A DNA stretch of 9,185 nt from the NCBI GenBank assembly GCA_947259435.1, contig CAMYMP010000014.1, forward strand, positions 1 through 9,185, given 5' to 3'. Below are positions 7,669 to 9,185 of the stretch, one piece after another; position 1 is the stretch's first letter; each line of letters opens with the position of its first letter. Below the pieces are notes generated by a model, which saw only the letters and a program-made list of their open reading frames with translations, searched no databases and was not told the origin of the DNA. Made by a program: the position numbers and the translations under genes. This stretch comes from an uncultured Woeseiaceae bacterium. GTDB taxonomy: Bacteria > Pseudomonadota > Gammaproteobacteria > Woeseiales > Woeseiaceae.

Positions 7669-7773
7669 CGAGGCACAGTTGCCGGGACTCCTTGAGACCG
7701 GCGCGGCCCGAGCCCGATCGCTCATTATTTGCTATCGTGCCGCTGGCTGGAAATCCGTAATCTGCTCAAGCCT

Positions 7774-7780
7774 AGAGGGG
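7774..7780 (+). promoter_or_regulatory. Ribosome-binding site of the aldo/keto reductase gene
   Basis: The sequence agagggg lies 7 nt before the ATG at 7788. An in-frame TGA at 7782-7784 rules out any earlier start, so site and start agree. Confidence 0.55.
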
Positions 7781-7787
7781 CTGAAAC

Positions 7788-8738
7788 ATGCTGACACGAC
7801 GCGAATACCTCAAACATTCTGCCATGCTCGGCGCCGCCTGCGCGCTCCCGGCAGGGCTCCTGCACGCCTTTGATCAGGGCGATCTGATCACTCGCGCGAT
7901 CCCCAAGACTGGCGAAAAATTGCCGATCGTGGGTCTCGGCAGCTCGGCGACGTTTCGCTCTGCCGCACAAAGCGAAGACGTCACGGCACTTGCCCGCGTG
8001 ATCGAAACCCTGGTCGAGAATGGCGGTACCGTGTTCGATACAGCACCCTCGTACGGCGCATCGGAGGAAGTCTCAGGGCGGATTGCACGCGATCTCGGCA
8101 TGACGGACGAGATATTCTGGGCAACCAAGGTCAACGTCGCGCCGCGCGGTGGCGGCCGCGCGGACCCGGCCGCAGCCAGAGCACAACTCGAGCGCTCGTT
8201 CGAGCGCATCGGCAAGGACCCGATCGACCTGATTCAGGTGCACAATCTCGCCGACCTGCCCACCCAGATGGGCATCATCAAGGAACTCAAACAGGACGGC
8301 CGGATCCGCTACATCGGCACTACGTCGACGCGTCAGAGCCGCTATCCGGACCTCGAGAAAGCAATGCGTGACTACCCGCTGGATTTTATCGGCGTCGACT
8401 ATGCGGTCGACAATCGCGTGTCGGCAGAGAGAATTCTGCCCCTGGCACAGGATCTGGGCATCGCGGTTCTGATCTACGTGGCCTTCGGCCGCACCCGGCT
8501 CTGGAAGCGAGTCGCAGGACTGGACGTACCGGACTGGGCACGGGATTTCGGCGCAGATTCCTGGGCCAGATTCTTCATCAAATATGCGGCCGCGCACCCG
8601 GCCAGCACCTGCGTGACGCCGGCGACGAGTAAAGCCAAGCACATGCTCGATAACATCGGTGCAGCATACGGCGACCTGCCGGACACAAAGACGCAGCGCA
8701 GGATGGAAGCGTTCGTCGACGCGCTGCCGTCCGCCTGA
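7788..8738 (+). CDS. Aldo/keto reductase with Tat signal peptide
   Basis: A member of the NAD(P)H-dependent aldo/keto reductase superfamily (TIM-barrel enzymes reducing carbonyls); the substrate cannot be predicted. The N-terminus, MLTRREYLKHSAMLGAACAL, fits a twin-arginine signal: Arg4-Arg5 in TRREYLK, a hydrophobic stretch to about residue 25, and a possible cleavage site after LLHA (24-27). The barrel starts with LPIVGLGSSATF (45-56). The catalytic tetrad is complete: Asp84 and Tyr89 in DTAPSYG, Lys114 in ATKV, and His152 in QVHN. Length is 316 residues, normal for the family plus a signal. The gene diverges from the rnfB-PFOR cluster across 196 nt and converges on the DCC gene. Tat-bearing family members are known but puzzling, because NADPH is not available in the periplasm. 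No functional tie to Rnf is visible. Confidence 0.92.
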   Translation: MLTRREYLKHSAMLGAACALPAGLLHAFDQGDLITRAIPKTGEKLPIVGLGSSATFRSAAQSEDVTALARVIETLVENGGTVFDTAPSYGASEEVSGRIARDLGMTDEIFWATKVNVAPRGGGRADPAAARAQLERSFERIGKDPIDLIQVHNLADLPTQMGIIKELKQDGRIRYIGTTSTRQSRYPDLEKAMRDYPLDFIGVDYAVDNRVSAERILPLAQDLGIAVLIYVAFGRTRLWKRVAGLDVPDWARDFGADSWARFFIKYAAAHPASTCVTPATSKAKHMLDNIGAAYGDLPDTKTQRRMEAFVDALPSA

Positions 8739-8749
8739 CAACGTAACGT

Positions 8750-9163
8750 TCAGTCGCCGATGAAACGCCGTTGCAGCTCCGCATCGGGGATCCAGCAGGC
8801 GTCTTTCAGGCCGAACCACTTGTAGCGGCGGTTACCGATGAAATCGTATACAGGATCGGCAACAAACGCCGGCAACCAACAGAATAAATAGAAGAACGCG
8901 GGCCAGGCGCCGTCGAGTTTTCTTGCAATGCGCAGCGCGGCGCGCGATTTTCGGTACACCACGCCGTTCGACAATAACAATACCGAGGCCAGGGCATCGT
9001 CCGGGTAATCGTACTTGGCAAGGAGCGTTTTTGCTATGTCCGATTGCAATGGACAGAAGCGAAAATTCGCAGCGCGATCACGCCTGATGATGAACCGCAC
9101 CGTGCGCTCACAGAGATTGCAGACGCCATCAAACAGTACAATATCGTTCGCGACGTCAGGCAT
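8750..9163 (-). CDS. DCC-family (DUF393) thiol-disulfide oxidoreductase-like protein
   Basis: A small protein of 137 residues in the DCC/DUF393 family, annotated as thiol-disulfide oxidoreductase-like, with no well-established substrate. Seen in the sequence: the defining N-terminal motif VLFDGVCNLCER (9-20) with D12, C15 and C18, then FRFCPLQSD (34-42), a central aromatic hydrophobic stretch (about 87-103) and NRRYKWFG (111-118), all usual for the family. No signal peptide is visible, so it is probably cytosolic. An in-frame TAA immediately precedes the ATG, fixing the earliest start; no strong ribosome-binding site is visible. The gene converges on the aldo/keto reductase gene, with 11 nt between the two stop codons. 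Confidence 0.93.
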   Translation of the reverse strand: MPDVANDIVLFDGVCNLCERTVRFIIRRDRAANFRFCPLQSDIAKTLLAKYDYPDDALASVLLLSNGVVYRKSRAALRIARKLDGAWPAFFYLFCWLPAFVADPVYDFIGNRRYKWFGLKDACWIPDAELQRRFIGD

Positions 9164-9185
9164 TTAGAAGCCGGCGCTAAAAGCG

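Noticed and set aside
7730..7738. Possible extended -10 box (tgctatcgt) for the reductase gene
   Set aside because: Only four of six core positions match and no -35 box is present at proper spacing.
8739..8749. Possible terminator between the convergent reductase and DCC genes
   Set aside because: Only 11 nt separate the stops, with no GC stem or T-tract visible.
8073..8819. A 248-codon minus-strand open frame opposite the aldo/keto reductase
   Set aside because: The plus-strand frame has a full catalytic tetrad and a Tat signal. The antisense frame has no motif and also overlaps the DCC gene.
9164..9185. Possible 3' end of another minus-strand gene ending in the TAA that abuts the DCC start
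   Set aside because: Only 22 nt are available, too few to distinguish coding from non-coding sequence.

Overview
The window suggests a GC-rich proteobacterium, most likely a gammaproteobacterium. This rests on base composition and on the flavour of the flanking genes (a Tat-exported aldo/keto reductase and a DCC-family protein), and it is an inference. No rRNA, tRNA, mobile element or CRISPR array is visible.

About 80% of the window (1-7591, minus strand) is one tightly packed gene cluster read right to left: rnfB, then a giant pyruvate:ferredoxin oxidoreductase (PFOR) gene, then rnfC, then the start of rnfD, which runs off the left edge. Spacings are 33 nt, 9 nt and a 1-nt TGATG overlap, so co-transcription is very likely. 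Rnf is the membrane complex that couples electron transfer between ferredoxin and NAD(H) to Na+ or H+ translocation. PFOR interconverts pyruvate + CoA with acetyl-CoA + CO2 and two low-potential electrons. A PFOR gene lodged between rnfB and rnfC suggests that electrons released from (or needed by) a 2-oxoacid are exchanged directly with the Rnf complex.

The enzymes are unusual. The PFOR has 1646 residues (classical ones have about 1170-1200). It carries a roughly 120-residue helical spacer between the two clusters of its ferredoxin-like domain and a second of about 100 residues inside the thiamine-diphosphate domain. It ends in an Ala/Pro-rich linker followed by a one-cluster ferredoxin domain. 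RnfB and RnfC have the sizes and cysteine layouts seen in anaerobes such as clostridia and Bacteroidetes, not those of the short RnfB and long RnfC of enteric bacteria. RnfB has lost exactly the four cysteines that would hold one cluster of its last ferredoxin domain, leaving a complete ligand set for the other. I propose that the window encodes a dedicated PFOR-Rnf module with an on-board ferredoxin, able to run as pyruvate oxidation feeding an ion pump or, in reverse, as ion-gradient-driven pyruvate synthesis. The direction cannot be read from the sequence.

Right of the cluster is a 196-nt divergent intergenic region (7592-7787). It holds a perfect 9-bp inverted repeat that is a good operator candidate. 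Then comes a plus-strand gene for a Tat-signal aldo/keto reductase (7788-8738) and, converging on it 11 nt away, a minus-strand gene for a DCC-family (DUF393) thiol-disulfide-type protein (8750-9163). These two have no evident link to the PFOR-Rnf module.
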